In this document: positions 18,334 through 30,700 of the stretch, piece by piece | How the letters are laid out: each line of letters starts with the position of its first letter | Position numbering within the stretch: position 1 is the first letter of the stretch | Assembly (NCBI GenBank): GCA_002633005.1 | Contig: NMRA01000676.1 | Location: 162,030 to 203,285, forward strand | DNA from: Phoronis australis | Taxonomy: Eukaryota > Phoronida > Phoronidae | Reading direction: 5' to 3' | DNA: 41,256 nt | Position numbers and translations under genes: made by a program | Notes under the pieces: generated by a model | Seen by the model: only the letters and a program-made list of their open reading frames with translations | The model's database searches: none | Told to the model about the DNA's origin: nothing

Positions 18334-21300
18334 ATGTTGTATTTGGAAGATTTCTTGGAAAGTATGGTGAAATTAAATGCATAGAAGGTCATATTAAGCT
18401 CTCACATTAACCACAATGGGTTCAAATTTGCTTCCTATTTGGATTAGTAGTCCGTTAACTCATCGTGATGTGAATGGCTCTGGACTTGGACAGTTCGCCT
18501 AGTAACACAATATCTATGATTGAAACTGTTGTTTGGGTGAAAGTTGAGTAAATGGACACCCTCCTCATAATGGCTACCAAAAACCAGTTTCACTGAATAA
18601 CGGACGTTGCGTTATTCAGTGAAAATTGGTTCTTAGCAGCCATTTAGAAGAGGGACCCGTTTACTCCACTTTCACTCAGCTTAAGTTGCCCTAAATTATT
18701 GGAAGAATGTGTCACACTGTATCTTATTACTGTTACTAACTGTAGCTGAGTTGTGTTGTCAGCAGTTTTAAGCCTTTGAAACGATTTCTTGTTTTGTTGA
18801 AATTGAAAAAAGTTATGTGTTCGTTCAATGTTTGTGCAGAAAATTCCACACACCGATACTCAATAGTGCTGTGGGTATCGAATTCAGGTTGGCGGCACGA
18901 GAGTCAACTATCTAAGCCATTTGGCCAAGAGGAGCCATTTGGCCAAGAGGAAATTGTCACTTGTCGAGTGTTCTTGGAGAGTCTTTGAATATACCATTCA
19001 ATGTCCCCCCCTAAAAAGTCACTACATCAGCGGTGTCACAGCTGTTGATTTTTAGTTATCTGACTTTTTCACTAGGAGCAGCTCATTGCACTAGTACAGA
19101 GATGCACTACTCTGAAGGTGCGGTAGCCTGAGGGTGCGCTAGTCCCTAGATCTACTCACTAATAAGGCAGAACTGAGTCACAAAGAATTAAGTGCAATTT
19201 TTGTGGGAATTCAATGAAACTGGCTGTAATACATTGTACATCTTTTGGCTTTTGTTTCAGTGATAGAAAATCTCCCCATGGAGATGAGAGATCGGTTTAC
19301 TGAGATGCGTGAAATGGATCTTGAGGTTCAGAGTAAGTGTTACCTTAGGCCTCAATACTGGTGACATTTCCCCTACCTGGTGTCTCTATATTTGTTCTTT
19401 ATGGTTTGGTGACACAATGTCCTTGATAACGTCTTGTAGCTCATGGAATCTTATATCCAATGTGCTGTCAAATTGTTCCTCAATGTACTCATTGTGCATG
19501 ATTAAGTCACGGTAATTCTGTCCCTCCTTTCCAGACAATATGGATAGTCTAGACGAACGGGTGACCACGCTGTTCAAAAAATGCCAGGAAGGAAAAGCAA
19601 AGAAAGATTGGAAGGATGAACAGTTTGAGAAAATAAAACAAGTAATTTATTTTTACAAAACGTTTGCCAAATCCTAAGTTAACTTAAACTGGCATTGCTA
19701 ACACAATCTTATCAGGTATTTTATTCATATTGGTATAACATGCTCAGTCCATTGCTTGGAGAGACACCTATTGACAAGACGTCTCAGGCTGGCCATGTAT
19801 GAGAAAACTGATTTCACTTCATGTAACAGATGGTAGCAGTCTACTGCATCATGTTATTAATGGCTTACTGTACACCAATGTTTTAGTTAAGTTTTATTAT
19901 TTTTGCTTGGTATATTGTTATGAATTTCTTTGTGCAATATTTCTGGATCTTTCTATTTTACCTTGTGGTTTGTTAACTTCTGTTTTCCAGGAATACAAGA
20001 AAACATTAGAACAAGCAGATGAAAAGGTCCAACTAGCAAACCAGTTGTATGACTTGGTAAATATTTTTCTTTGTTGGCTCATGTCAAGCAATAAACTAGC
20101 ATGAACTGAATGTCTTCAGGCAGCATCAAGTTGAAGTGTCTGAAGCTAGCATTCACTGTCATCAACATTTTTAAACAACAGTTATTGTAAAATACTCTTA
20201 TTTCAATCTTTGTCAGTGTTTGTGGAGTGTGGTAATTTTTTAAGTAATAAAATGTTAATGGTCCATAACATTTGTATGTGATATCTAAATAACAATGAAC
20301 ACTAGCACAGTTGGTTTCTTCTGCAGTAAATAGACAATGATAAGAAGCGTCTTGAGTTATATTTTTAAATGGTTAATGTTCATTGTAAGTAAATTTCTTC
20401 GAATTTTACCTATCTGATTTCAGGTGGACCGACATTTACGAAAACTAGATCAGGAGCTCAGCAAATTCAAAATGGAGCTTGAGGCTGATCACGCTGGTAT
20501 CACGGAGGTGTTAGAAAAACGTGAGTGTCAAGGTTGTTAAAAGAGGAGATGTTCATGTATGCAACAGAACTGCAGTTGCATGGCCTCTGTGAACTCCAAG
20601 TTTCATCTTTGAGGAAACTTAGAAACTTGAAGTTACAAAACACCCGGGAACCTGCAACTGCCTGACGGGGGAACCATTGTTTTTCCTTAACTTCCAGCCA
20701 CATTGCTTTTGTGATTCAGTTCTTAACATTAACATATTGTCAGTTCCTCCAAAACCTAAAAATCCATGGCATTGGTAAGGAACACATTGGAACCAACATT
20801 GCACAAGTATTGCGAGTTAAAAAAACTGAAAATTTAATGTAATTGGTGTTTTGAGGCTTTAAGAATCCATTTGCATGCCATGGTATGAATACAAATGGAA
20901 GTTATTGTATAATTGATAGATAGAACTTAAAGTAATAACAGTGGTTGCACTGATTACCCTTTTCTTTGGATCTTTTACAGGTTCTCTTGAACTTGACAAG
21001 TCACAAAGTATGAACCACAAAGGTGAAAGTAAGTGAACTTGCTTTTCATTTTTTGATTTATTAAATCCAAGGTTAGGAGTTACAGACTATGGTTTTTAGA
21101 CAGTCAATCTGAAAACCGTTGAACTAACAATGTGAAAGCCTTATTTTATGACACTGATGACTGACTAATGCCCAGTTGAAATTAAGTAGGGAAGTATCAA
21201 TCCATGTTTTTCCCAAAATTTGCAAAGTTTTGCAAGAATGTACTGTCAGAGCGAATATTTTCTCTGCTTTAATGAAGCAATCTAAAATGTTCGTTTTGTT

Positions 21301-24300
21301 TCTCCTGTTCACTGATTTGTGATCCAATGGCAGCAACTGGATTTTTCATCTAAATCTGCGCATAGTTTTCGGCTAAACAATGATAAAACATAACCTTGAC
21401 ATCAGGAGCTCTTTATTCGTGTCCAATTTTGAATTTCAGAACGAAAGTACAACCAGACTGGCATCAGTAATCACGTAGAGAAGAAACTAGCCACTGAGAA
21501 GGCCATGTCTTCACTGGCTGATGACACTGCCCGTGGAACATTTGGCACTGTGCGACAGGCCATGTCTAACACTCCATCACCAGCCACAAATATGTTCAAC
21601 TCTTCCACTAGTAATGCCAGCAAACAGTCTCTATCAGGCTATAACATAGGTAGGTTGCCATGTATGTGTTCAGCATGTGCTAGGAAGATTTAGGTTATGT
21701 TTTGTGAAAGATCGTCTGTATTAACAAACTGTGTTCCTGTAGAAATCTTTGGTATGACTGTCTCAGTTATGAGTGACGTACAATCTTTGATGCAGCAGCT
21801 ACTTGGTGTATAGATATATGTTCTAGCAGTACCTACAAATGGTTTTGTTACTTTTTCTAGTGCAGGACTGGATTTTATCACATTATGGTAGGATGTACCA
21901 CACAAGGTTATTTTCTGAGAAATTCCTTACAGTTCATGTTAGTAGTACATTGATTTTTTTTTTGATTTGATGGTGGAGGTGAGGATGATGTTTGTGGTGT
22001 AGTCTTACTGGTTTCTGCATGTGAGTAAGAACTAAGTCCAATCCTTGACACAAATTTCATTATTTTCCAGGAAAACTACCTCTAGGCTCAGCTATTGCTC
22101 AGGCAGCATCACAAGCCATAGCAGCAACACAGCAGGTACTGTTTATGGTGCACGTGTGTGTGTGTGTGTTCATGGATAAGTGTGCTCAAGCATTTTACAG
22201 TTGATTACTGCCAAATTACCTGCTATTAAATTTCAAAGGCTTCTAATACTGTTGTTAATGCCCTCAAGTTTTCAGAATATTCTGAAGCAGTAGCTACGGT
22301 ACTGATAATTGTAATTAATTTCATGTTCCTACCATATGTATATAAATTAGAAACAAAATTTCATCCCCCCCCGTTATGTATCTGATAGTGGTGAGATTTT
22401 GCTACTTTAATAATAGCTATNAGTGTGCTCAAGCATTTTACTGCTGATTCCTGCCAAATTACCTGCTATTAAATTTCAAAGGCTTCTAATACTGTTGTTA
22501 ATGCCCTCAAGTTTTCAGAATATTCTGAAGCAGTAGGTACGGTACTGATAATTGTAATTAATTTCATGTTCCTACCATATGTATATAAATTAGAAACAAA
22601 ATTTCATCCCCCCCCGTTATGTATCTGATAGTGGTGAGATTTTGCTACTTTAATAATAGCTATTAAGTTAAACATCAATTTGATTTGTTATCTTTCAGAT
22701 GCAACAAGGTCGACGGACTGCAAGTCTTAAAGCCAGCTATGAAGAAATTAAGAAAAACGCTGATCTACAGTCAGCATTTAACGTAGCATCAGCCAACACA
22801 AGCTCATCATTGACAGACTCAGGGCGTTCACAGAGGCAGAAAAAGTAAGGAAATTCATTTAAATTTTTCTTTTTGGTATCCTATTAACACCTTTCGGTTT
22901 GTTTGATCATCCAGTTCTTATGATTCACCAAGTGATATTGCTAAGGTATAGTTTGAGTTTCATCACACGTTGTTTGTCCAAGATACACCATGGATGTAGG
23001 GATTGTGTTTAGAAGTGCTTAACATTTTGCGATATAAGTGAGATTGTGCAAAATCCCCTCGGCAGTGAGATCTCACCATCCATATGCTGCGGTGGGGCCT
23101 CACCCTCCACATGCTAGCAAAATGGCAGCTACTAACTTTAAATGTTGCTGAATGAAGGGAATAAATATTCCCACACTGCTTGTTTCCACTGGCTGAGCCA
23201 AGATGTCTCACGGCTAGGGTTGTTTCAATGGATGACCTCAGTGAGTACACTGCTAGTTTCCATTGGCTGAGCCAAGATATCTCACGGCTAGTGTTGTGTC
23301 AATGGATGACCTCAGTGAGTACACTGCTTGTTTCCATTGGCTGAGCCAAAATGTCTCACGGCTAGTGTTGTGTCAATGGCTGACCTCAGTGAGTATACCC
23401 TTTGTTACTATCTGCATTACATTTCATTATCAGCAGCATCATTAGTATATGCAGTGAGGGGTTCCCTATCAGATCATCAACAAATGCACTGTTATATCTT
23501 TTTTACAGAACAACACAGCGAGCTCAGGCCTATCTTCAGCAGCAACAGAACAAACATCACCAACATTTACAGCAAGCATTGCAGACTCCGCCCACTTCTA
23601 CATTAGCCACGCCCATTACCCCATCCGTCGTGGAGGAATTGACAGGTAAGGCAATAGTCTGATATAACCTGCCCACACTTTGAGAACCAGTTGTTGCCCA
23701 ATATTCAGTGGAGAAAACTAGTTCTCAAAACGCGAGCACATTATATCAGTGTATTACCGACATGTAAGACCCACCATTATTGGTGGTAGTGGTGAAGCAT
23801 CTCACACTGTCCTGTGTTGTTCTATGTTGATGTAACGTTAGCCCTCTGCTCATTTTGAATTATGGTTTATTGAAAACCTTACAAAGCCATCTAGCACTTG
23901 CCACACATTGATAACTTTGTCTCCAGATGCAGGCCACTTGTGCATGTGTTTTCGCAAGGGTGTGACTGGAGATAAACCTGGTGCGAATTCTCCTTCCCCT
24001 CTTTAAACAGTTAACTTTTAGTGTACATCATATACAGTGGTCCCAAATAGGTACATAAATTAGGTGGTTTGATATTGTTCAAAATCCAAATTCAATGGAG
24101 AGAGGGAGAGGGAGGGAGGGATGGAAAAAGGGTTGGAGAGAGAGATAGAGAAGGGGATTGGATGTTGTAATATAAATAGAAAGTGAAAGCACGCAGCTCA
24201 TGTGGTGCCATATTCTTGTGTAGAAGCTGACTGTAAACACAGTGGACCTTGGTATATTAAGTGCAAAAATACGTTTAGCATTATTAGTAGAGTATTTAAA

Positions 24301-26070
24301 CTGAAGTCTTTGGAGGGTTTCTTTTTTAATCTCAAAATATCACAAAAGTGATATCACAGGTAGGAGTATGAAAATTCAAGGATTTTTCTATCTTTTTTAT
24401 TAAAATCAACCCAATGGTTTCAATGTTAGAGCCTTTTAGCCATAACACTTGGTTCCGTGCCACGAAATGGCCGCCCTGCACGAGTCCGTTTTTGGCATCT
24501 GGTTTTCTATCTGCCATGCCACTTGAAGGATCAATATGAAAATTGGGAGGTGTGTTCCTGATGAGGAGACTGCAGCTGACATTGACTTTTAGATTGTAAT
24601 TAAAGTTTGCTTAAGTTAGAATAGAATATGGCGGAACAGTAAAATTTCATTTTTATCAAAATTTTCAACAAAGGAAATCAAGAAGACAATTTTACTTATA
24701 ATTATTTGAAAACATAGTATGGCCATAATCAACAAATACATAATGAATTTTTAACATTTTTGGCAATACAGTGAGCATCTGAAAAATAAGTTTGAGGTAA
24801 CTTCACTAATATTTTTTAAATAGTTACGCATAAGACATCTTGATTTTCGGATTTACTTTATAATATGTTTGAGCTTCAGGTTCGTGTATACATTCTTGCA
24901 GTGTGATTTGGGCCAAAACCTACCAAAGGTATTTAAGACTCGTCTCAAAAATAGTCCACTCATATCTCATGTTTTAGTATACGTGGACATTTCATGAGAT
25001 GTGATTGGTCAACTTTTGAGTCTAGTCTTGAGCCTTGGACTCTGTTTTCAATGTTTGCATTTCTCGAGTTCTGCCCACTGGATCAGTACACCGACTTTAT
25101 TTCAGACACAGAATCTCAAGCCGCAGTAGACAATTCGTCAAGTAACCCTGACTGGACCTATGACCCCAATGAGCCGCGCTACTGTGTATGTAATGAGGTC
25201 TCGTACGGTGAAATGGTCGGCTGTGACAACAAAGACGTAAGTTGGGTTTATACAAAAAATCCAAGCCTCAATTGAACAGATACATTGTCCTTGGTGATTT
25301 TTGTCTTTTACGAAAAAAGTTTCATCACTTTAAACAATTGTAGCCAGAAAACTATTACAGTGCCTGAACTTGTGGGGAATAAGTCGTGGTGGTGTAGTTG
25401 TGTTATCCAGTTCTTGGTTGAACGGTAGATAGTTGGCTAACTACTCACAATTACAGTGAAAGAATTTTCTTAACAGTGAAATATCAGTCTTTTCTCGAAA
25501 TCATGTTACATAAAAGCAAGGACTTGCTGAAAAGTCTGTAAGATGAATAGCAAAAAGCAGCTTATTGGACCGACAAGATTGTTAGACCAATGAGATCGCT
25601 GAAGAGTTTGTTATGTGATTAGCAATAATCAGCTTATTTTGCCAACAAGGTTATGTCACATCTACTTACCAATGAGATTGCTAAAGTTTTATCAAGTGAA
25701 TTGCTAAGTTTGGCTTATTTGTCTGACTGGTCAGGTGAATAGTCGCTTTAATAGATTAAAGCGCTATTCAAATGAGGGCCGTTCACTATTTTAAACAAAA
25801 ATGTCATGTACTGCAGGAGTGTGGCTATGAGTGTGCTCGTCTCTTAACATCCTTTTTCGGTGTTAATCCCAGTTGATGCTAGATTTGTGTTCAGTTTTTG
25901 AAAGCTAATTGTACTACGAGGTTTCTACTTTTGCAAAATGACCTCAATTCTATTTCTAGTGTCCAATTGAATGGTTCCACTACGGGTGCGTGGGGTTGAC
26001 ACAAGCACCCAAGGGCAAGTGGTACTGCCCACAGTGTACGGCAGCCATGAAGAGGCGCGGCAGGAAGTAG
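18334..26070 (+). CDS. ING3: Inhibitor of growth protein 3 (PHD-finger subunit of NuA4/TIP60)
   Basis: Twelve coding exons: 18334-18361, 19261-19332, 19535-19641, 19991-20056, 20424-20520, 20981-21028, 21440-21649, 22071-22135, 22699-22844, 23509-23645, 25106-25236, 25960-26070 (TAG). They encode 405 residues; human ING3 has 418. The N-terminal ING domain (about 1-105) starts [20 protein letters not shown] and includes [20 protein letters not shown] and [16 protein letters not shown] basic KRKY patch and a Ser/Gln/Ala-rich linker follow. The linker keeps the ING3-specific SLKASYEE box and the [10 protein letters not shown] motif. The C-terminal PHD finger has zinc ligands C352, C354, C365, C370, H376, C379, C392 and C395. 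Y351 and W374 are placed to form the H3K4me3 aromatic cage. A basic tail KRRGRK ends the protein. ING3 recruits TIP60/NuA4 histone acetyltransferase to H3K4me3 nucleosomes. The intron at 22136-22698 contains an assembly duplication that does not touch exons. Confidence 0.96.
18537..18677. mobile_element. Fold-back palindrome (MITE-like) in ING3 intron 1
   Basis: Two imperfect arms of about 65-70 bp (18537-18601 and 18609-18677) are inverted around GACGTTG. The inner 14 bp (CACTGAATAACG and complement) is near-perfect. Outer parts such as GTGAAAGTTGAGTAAA with TTTACTCCACTTTCAC pair with some mismatches. A fold-back or MITE-type element fits best. It encodes no protein. Confidence 0.75.
22179..22663. 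repeat. 242-bp direct duplication flanking a single N
   Basis: 22179-22420 and 22422-22663 are the same length and almost identical; I noted about four differences, e.g. GTAGCTACGG against GTAGGTACGG. They are separated only by the N at 22421. The pattern fits two allelic contig ends joined without merging, rather than a real tandem repeat. It lies inside an ING3 intron. Confidence 0.85.
23181..23399. repeat. 74-bp tandem repeat, three units
   Basis: Units begin at 23181, 23255 and 23329. Each contains CATTGGCTGAGCCAAGAT, CTCACGGCTAGTGTTG and ATGACCTCAGTGAGTA with one to five changes. The array ends about 110 bp before the ING3 exon acceptor at 23507-23508. Confidence 0.92.
24094..24157. repeat. 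Polypurine GA/GGGA-rich tract
   Basis: A strand-asymmetric purine run (GAGAGAGGGAGAGGGAGGGA and onward) in the long ING3 intron 23646-25105. That intron otherwise shows no recognisable gene or repeat boundary to me. Confidence 0.8.
25525..25735. repeat. Degenerate tandem repeat of about 70-85 bp, three units
   Basis: Three diverged units start near 25525, 25598 and 25680. Each has GCTGAA(A/G)AG-like, (T/G)AATAGCAA-like and CAGCTTATT-like segments, and the first two end in CCAATGAGAT(C/T). It lies in the last ING3 intron (25237-25959). Confidence 0.6.
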
Positions 26071-26489
26071 GATCGTGATGGTATCGTGGAAGTGAGGGCT
26101 TCAAAGGATATGTGCCTGGACATTGTCAAGGAAACTGTGATACAGAAAATTTTGTTAGTATTCAAATGTTACGAAGTTGCATGCATATTGACTGGAGAAA
26201 ACACTGGAGGAAAATTTACTCGCAAAATTGTAACCCAAAAAGGTACAACACGATCTTGTCATAGAGTAGAAATCTGCAGGGTCAAGAAGGTGTTAACAGA
26301 AATTCATAGGGAAAGCTCAATTTAGTTGCAGATTTTTCAGCAATACATACTAATTGCCTCTGGCTTTTTGCCTTGTACTGTTGCTCAGTTGAATTTCTAA
26401 ACTTGTAGTTGCATTTTCAGACCATTAAACTAAAGCTAAAGAATTTACGTGTTAACAGAATGTCATCTTCATAGTGCTAAAATAAACAA
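26071..26489 (+). other. Probable ING3 3' UTR with poly(A) signal
   Basis: Non-coding sequence after the ING3 stop, ending near the AATAAA at 26481-26486. A second AATAAA at 26812-26817 could serve a longer transcript, which would then overlap the 3' end of SEPHS2 transcripts. Confidence 0.6.
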
Positions 26490-27711
26490 TGTCATATACA
26501 TAAAAACAACTTTAACTGGACTGTTTTCTTATAAAATGTATTATTTGTGAAATCAAGATCATTGTCACAGTAAACAACGAACAAAGTCATCATATTGAAA
26601 AGATTGCCAACTGGTTCGTGCAACTTTGTAAACTCATCAATGGAGACGAGCCTCATTAAGAGGTTTAACTATCTTCATATCATACTCAAAGTGCACAAAC
26701 AAGACCTTGGCCACCTCTACAATATTACTGACACAAGACATGAAGCATTCCGTCTTGGTCTGTTTCAATCAAGGCTGCTCAGACCCGAGAAGCAGACAGA
26801 AGACTGAAGACTTCAATAAACGATTGCAATGATAACGTCACCAGAATGCACTTTGACCCCCATTTAAGTGCAACGGATAAGATACCAGAGGACGATTGAG
26901 AAACAATTCAGTGGCTATACTGATAACTAATCTAAACCAATTGGATGTGAGTCACAGGGATAGTTAGACACTTAGTTGCTCCGGCCATAGGAGTTTGTCC
27001 TCAGAAATGGTATTTGAAGAGGGCAATTACTCTACTCGGAAGTAAAAATTGAATATTTAACGAGTGCGCTCACTGGGTTGTTTCCAGGCCCTGTACAGCT
27101 CCAATACAAAATCTTATTGCAAATAAGAATCACATGGCAATCAAAATTAAAAATCTGGAGACTAGTCAACCTGTGAATAACAGCATAGATGAACAACCAA
27201 GAGTAAATTTCTCAAATGCTCTAAAGCAACAGCATAATCTCTTTATGTATACATTTGTCAACGTCTAGAACAAAATATTCCACTATTATTGCAAACTGCA
27301 CTTACATTCGTATCACTAAACAGCAATATAGGACAATACAACATGATTTTAAAAAAAGTGATTTTATGACTAACCCACGTCAACAATACCCGCAATAGTT
27401 CGTTAAAAAACTGACGTCTCGCCAAAATAATGCATTTCTCTCAGAGATCAAGCTTGTGGTGGAGAAACCACCTATTGTTCCGAAGTAACTCCGTGCTGTT
27501 CATAACGATTGGTGTAAAATTAGGACAACGACGATTAGTTAAAAATGAACATTTCTGCAGCTTCAAGTACAATGAAAAAACACAAAAGTGCGCGATAAGT
27601 GGCCGAAAATTACACAACTCATTAATCTCACACAATTGGGCTGTATTCAATGGGAAGGCATTTTGTAAATTTTCTTGATAGTAACAATTCCATAAAACGG
27701 AAAAGCCTTCA
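26490..27711 (-). other. ING3/SEPHS2 convergent region, expected SEPHS2 3' UTR
   Basis: The 3' UTR of the - strand selenoprotein gene should lie here and should hold a SECIS element. I read every - strand ATGA and GTGA in the stretch. None had both an AA 11-14 nt downstream and a matching helix closing at a GA. I also saw no - strand AATAAA or ATTAAA. A short perfect hairpin TCTTATT-TGC-AATAAGA lies near 27110-27130, but it is not SECIS-like. No gene is recognised in this stretch. Confidence 0.5.
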
Positions 27712-30700
27712 CTACCACAGCTCTCCTTCAGTCTCTTTAGACGGGACTTCGATAACACGGGAATGATTAACTATTTTAGCCGTTCGGTCGCCTTTATCAA
27801 CGATGCCTACAATCCACGCCTGGTACCCTTCTGAGTTTTCGATGTCTTTACAGAATGCCTGGGCTTGCTCTCGCGGCAGAGCTATAAGTAACCCGCCTGC
27901 AACACAAACATAACATGGCATACATCTGGTCAGTTTTATGGAAAGTTACTTTAAACATTTGAGACAGAACTGGTCTTGCAGTCCCACATCACAACTGCTA
28001 TTGTAATTATGAGCACTACACTGCCTAGAAATAATTCACAGAACTAATCTTGGTAACTAACACCTAGCTGTACATTCTCAGCGACAGCACTTCTGGTGAA
28101 ATGAGATTAAACAACTTTTCTGAAATAGTTGACGTGTGGAACGTTAACACACAATTTCTGACTTCAGTCTTTAGTCAGTTTGTGAATAGCTAATAAACCA
28201 ACATTTGGTATTAAGATTTAAGATCTCATTTAGAATGTTTAGCAAAACATGACCTACACAATCTTATTAGGCCAAACACTAGAAGTTGTCACTCACAACA
28301 GTTAGAAATAATTAATGGAATCGCAAAACCTTGGTATAAAGAGTAGTACACAAAAACACTGCATATCGTAATATGCACTATCACTATGTATGACTAGAGC
28401 AGGACAACCCTGCCGAAAGATGACAAAGCCGCGAATCAACTGGTGCCACCATATACATGCCTCCATGTCAAGGTTAATCACAATTGGTCGAGCCATTTCG
28501 ACAATTGACGGACAATAAATTTCAAAAACCTTGCATAAGTTGTACTTGACCAAACCAGGAGATTGTCAGACTTAGGTGAAATCTGACTTGTCTAAAGGGC
28601 CAAATGTAAAAACTAGAACAAAATTGCTGAGGTTTGTATGAGACAGGGCTTGGAATGACCAATGACAAAAAACGCGGAAACTTTGAAACTTTTACGGCCC
28701 AAATCATGCCCGATAACCAGCACTGTGAACTTTTCCCCGACAAAAATCGGGACGACTAAAACAAAAAAAAAAAAGAAAAAAATTACCACCATCAGTACCA
28801 TGCGTCTGCGTCCTTTTAGCTCGCCCGTCCACTCCCAACCCACACATTTTTGGCTGCAGAGCGGTAGTATTTGTCGCCGCGCTTAACAATAACACGAGAC
28901 GCCATTGAAAATCCCACCACGCTGTCCCAGATGCCCCGGCAATGTTGACAATTTATGTTCCTCCGAAACATAAAGAGCAACTTCCGCATTTCGAGGTGAA
29001 CGTCGTCTGCAATGCCGCGGTAAAAAAGGAATTTGCCGCGGAAATTTTATATCAAATCCGATTTTTTTACGCGGAAATATTATAAAAAAGCGGTAAGCAC
29101 ATTTGAAAAAAGCGGAAATCCGCGTTTCCGCGGAAAATTCCAAGCCCTGATGAGATAATCGAAAGTCTGACAACTGCATGACCAAGTTCTAATGCAAGTC
29201 GGAGAAAACTAGAATGGACAACACAGGGTGGGGACAGTAGTCAAATCCACCCAATACCACCTGGTGCTAGTGCTTGCCCTGCCATGCACTTCTCCATCAT
29301 TTCTGTCTCACTTATATGCAGGATTATGGACAAGAATCAACTATTATTGTACTATTTACTCACCAGATGTCTCTGCCGATCGGCCCTGCAGTAGACCAAA
29401 CATGTTGCCACAAATCTTGCTGACAGCGGCCATCTTGGCAATGATGGGCAAGTTGTGAATATGGAAGCTGACCTCATTCTTCTGTATCTTGGCTAGATTG
29501 CTGGCATGACCTAGGATGCCAAACCCTGTCACATCCGTGGCACAGTGGGCATTATACTTATGCATGAGGATAGCGGCTGGAAGGACCAGAGTGATATTGA
29601 GAATAAGAACACCTTTCAACCCACTTAAAGCTGCTACAATGCTGCCAAATAAGAATATGCTCCCTGAACTTGGACGGAAAGAGCCGACGGGTCGGTACTT
29701 CTGGAGGCCATGCTCGGCACATAGAATGACGCGCTGTGAGAAGGCAACTCGTTAAGCCTGGTCTAGAGCGCTAATGAACACTGACAGTTCTTTCTACGCA
29801 CAATAATCACCTATCATTTGATTTTGGAAAAAGAGACCAGTTGTATAGCGTCAAGTGGTGCAAATCCAATTCGTACATTTGTCATCAGCAACAAAAGTTT
29901 ATGGCGACTTGTACTCAGCTACTTAGTCAGTGGACGATATAATCTGTCAACAGGAGTTGTCTGTAGATACGGCTTCAACACTAGCACGCACTCCATTGGT
30001 CAGGAACAACAAAATTGTTCAACTAACAATGTTCTCCAAAAGTTACATAACATTGTGATGACAATGAGTCTGGATTTTGTGATGACGAGTTTGCGTATAC
30101 ACAGTAAACCCTTTCTAACCATAGGACATTTGTTAATGTCGACTGCCAAGTCAATTGCACATACTCCTAGACTTCTTACTAACACTTCCCCCTATTATAC
30201 AAATGGATGTATATTTTGTAATTACAGTCCAATTTCAGTTTCTCTTATGGAGAGTACGGACAAAGTCTTTGGAATTACAACAGAAAATTAACGAGACTCA
30301 CCAACTCTGTTCAATCGAGCCATGCTGTCCATAGCTCTCTGATAGGCTTTGCGCACTTCCTCCTCACTGATCACAGGTTTGATTCGGTTCCAGCGTTCCG
30401 GCTTGTCCAGCCACTGATAAGCGTTCACTGCTACCTGAGTGCCGAGGGGTTTGGTAAGCACCAAGACATCAGCCGGCACAGCACCATCAGGTCTGAGTTC
30501 AAAATTATAGAACAATTAGTCACCCAATGAGCGATAACAGTCTTAGCAATTGAACAAAAATTTCCCAAACACGTAATTGTGAAAAATCACACCATGCAAA
30601 GACATCACAAAAAAGATTAAAAATCACTTTTTGTGCATGTGAGGACTGATGTGGCCAATTACTAATGTGGAGTAATATTGGAAACTAATGTGGAATAATA

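Noticed and set aside
23181-23399. CRISPR array
   Set aside because: The 74-bp repeats are contiguous with no spacers, and the genome is eukaryotic.
26673-26682. ATGA with AA 13 nt downstream on - (another SECIS candidate)
   Set aside because: The flanking arms do not form a helix; only a 4-bp AAGA/TCTT stem is possible.
27447-27503. Possible SECIS on - (ATGA ... TGAT) in the SEPHS2 3' flank
   Set aside because: The sequences inside the two quartets do not pair, and no AA falls 11-14 nt after the ATGA.
29818-30291. 157-codon + strand ORF
   Set aside because: It overlaps a SEPHS2 intron up to the donor at 30301, has no recognisable family pattern, and is low-complexity Ser/Thr-rich. It is a chance ORF.
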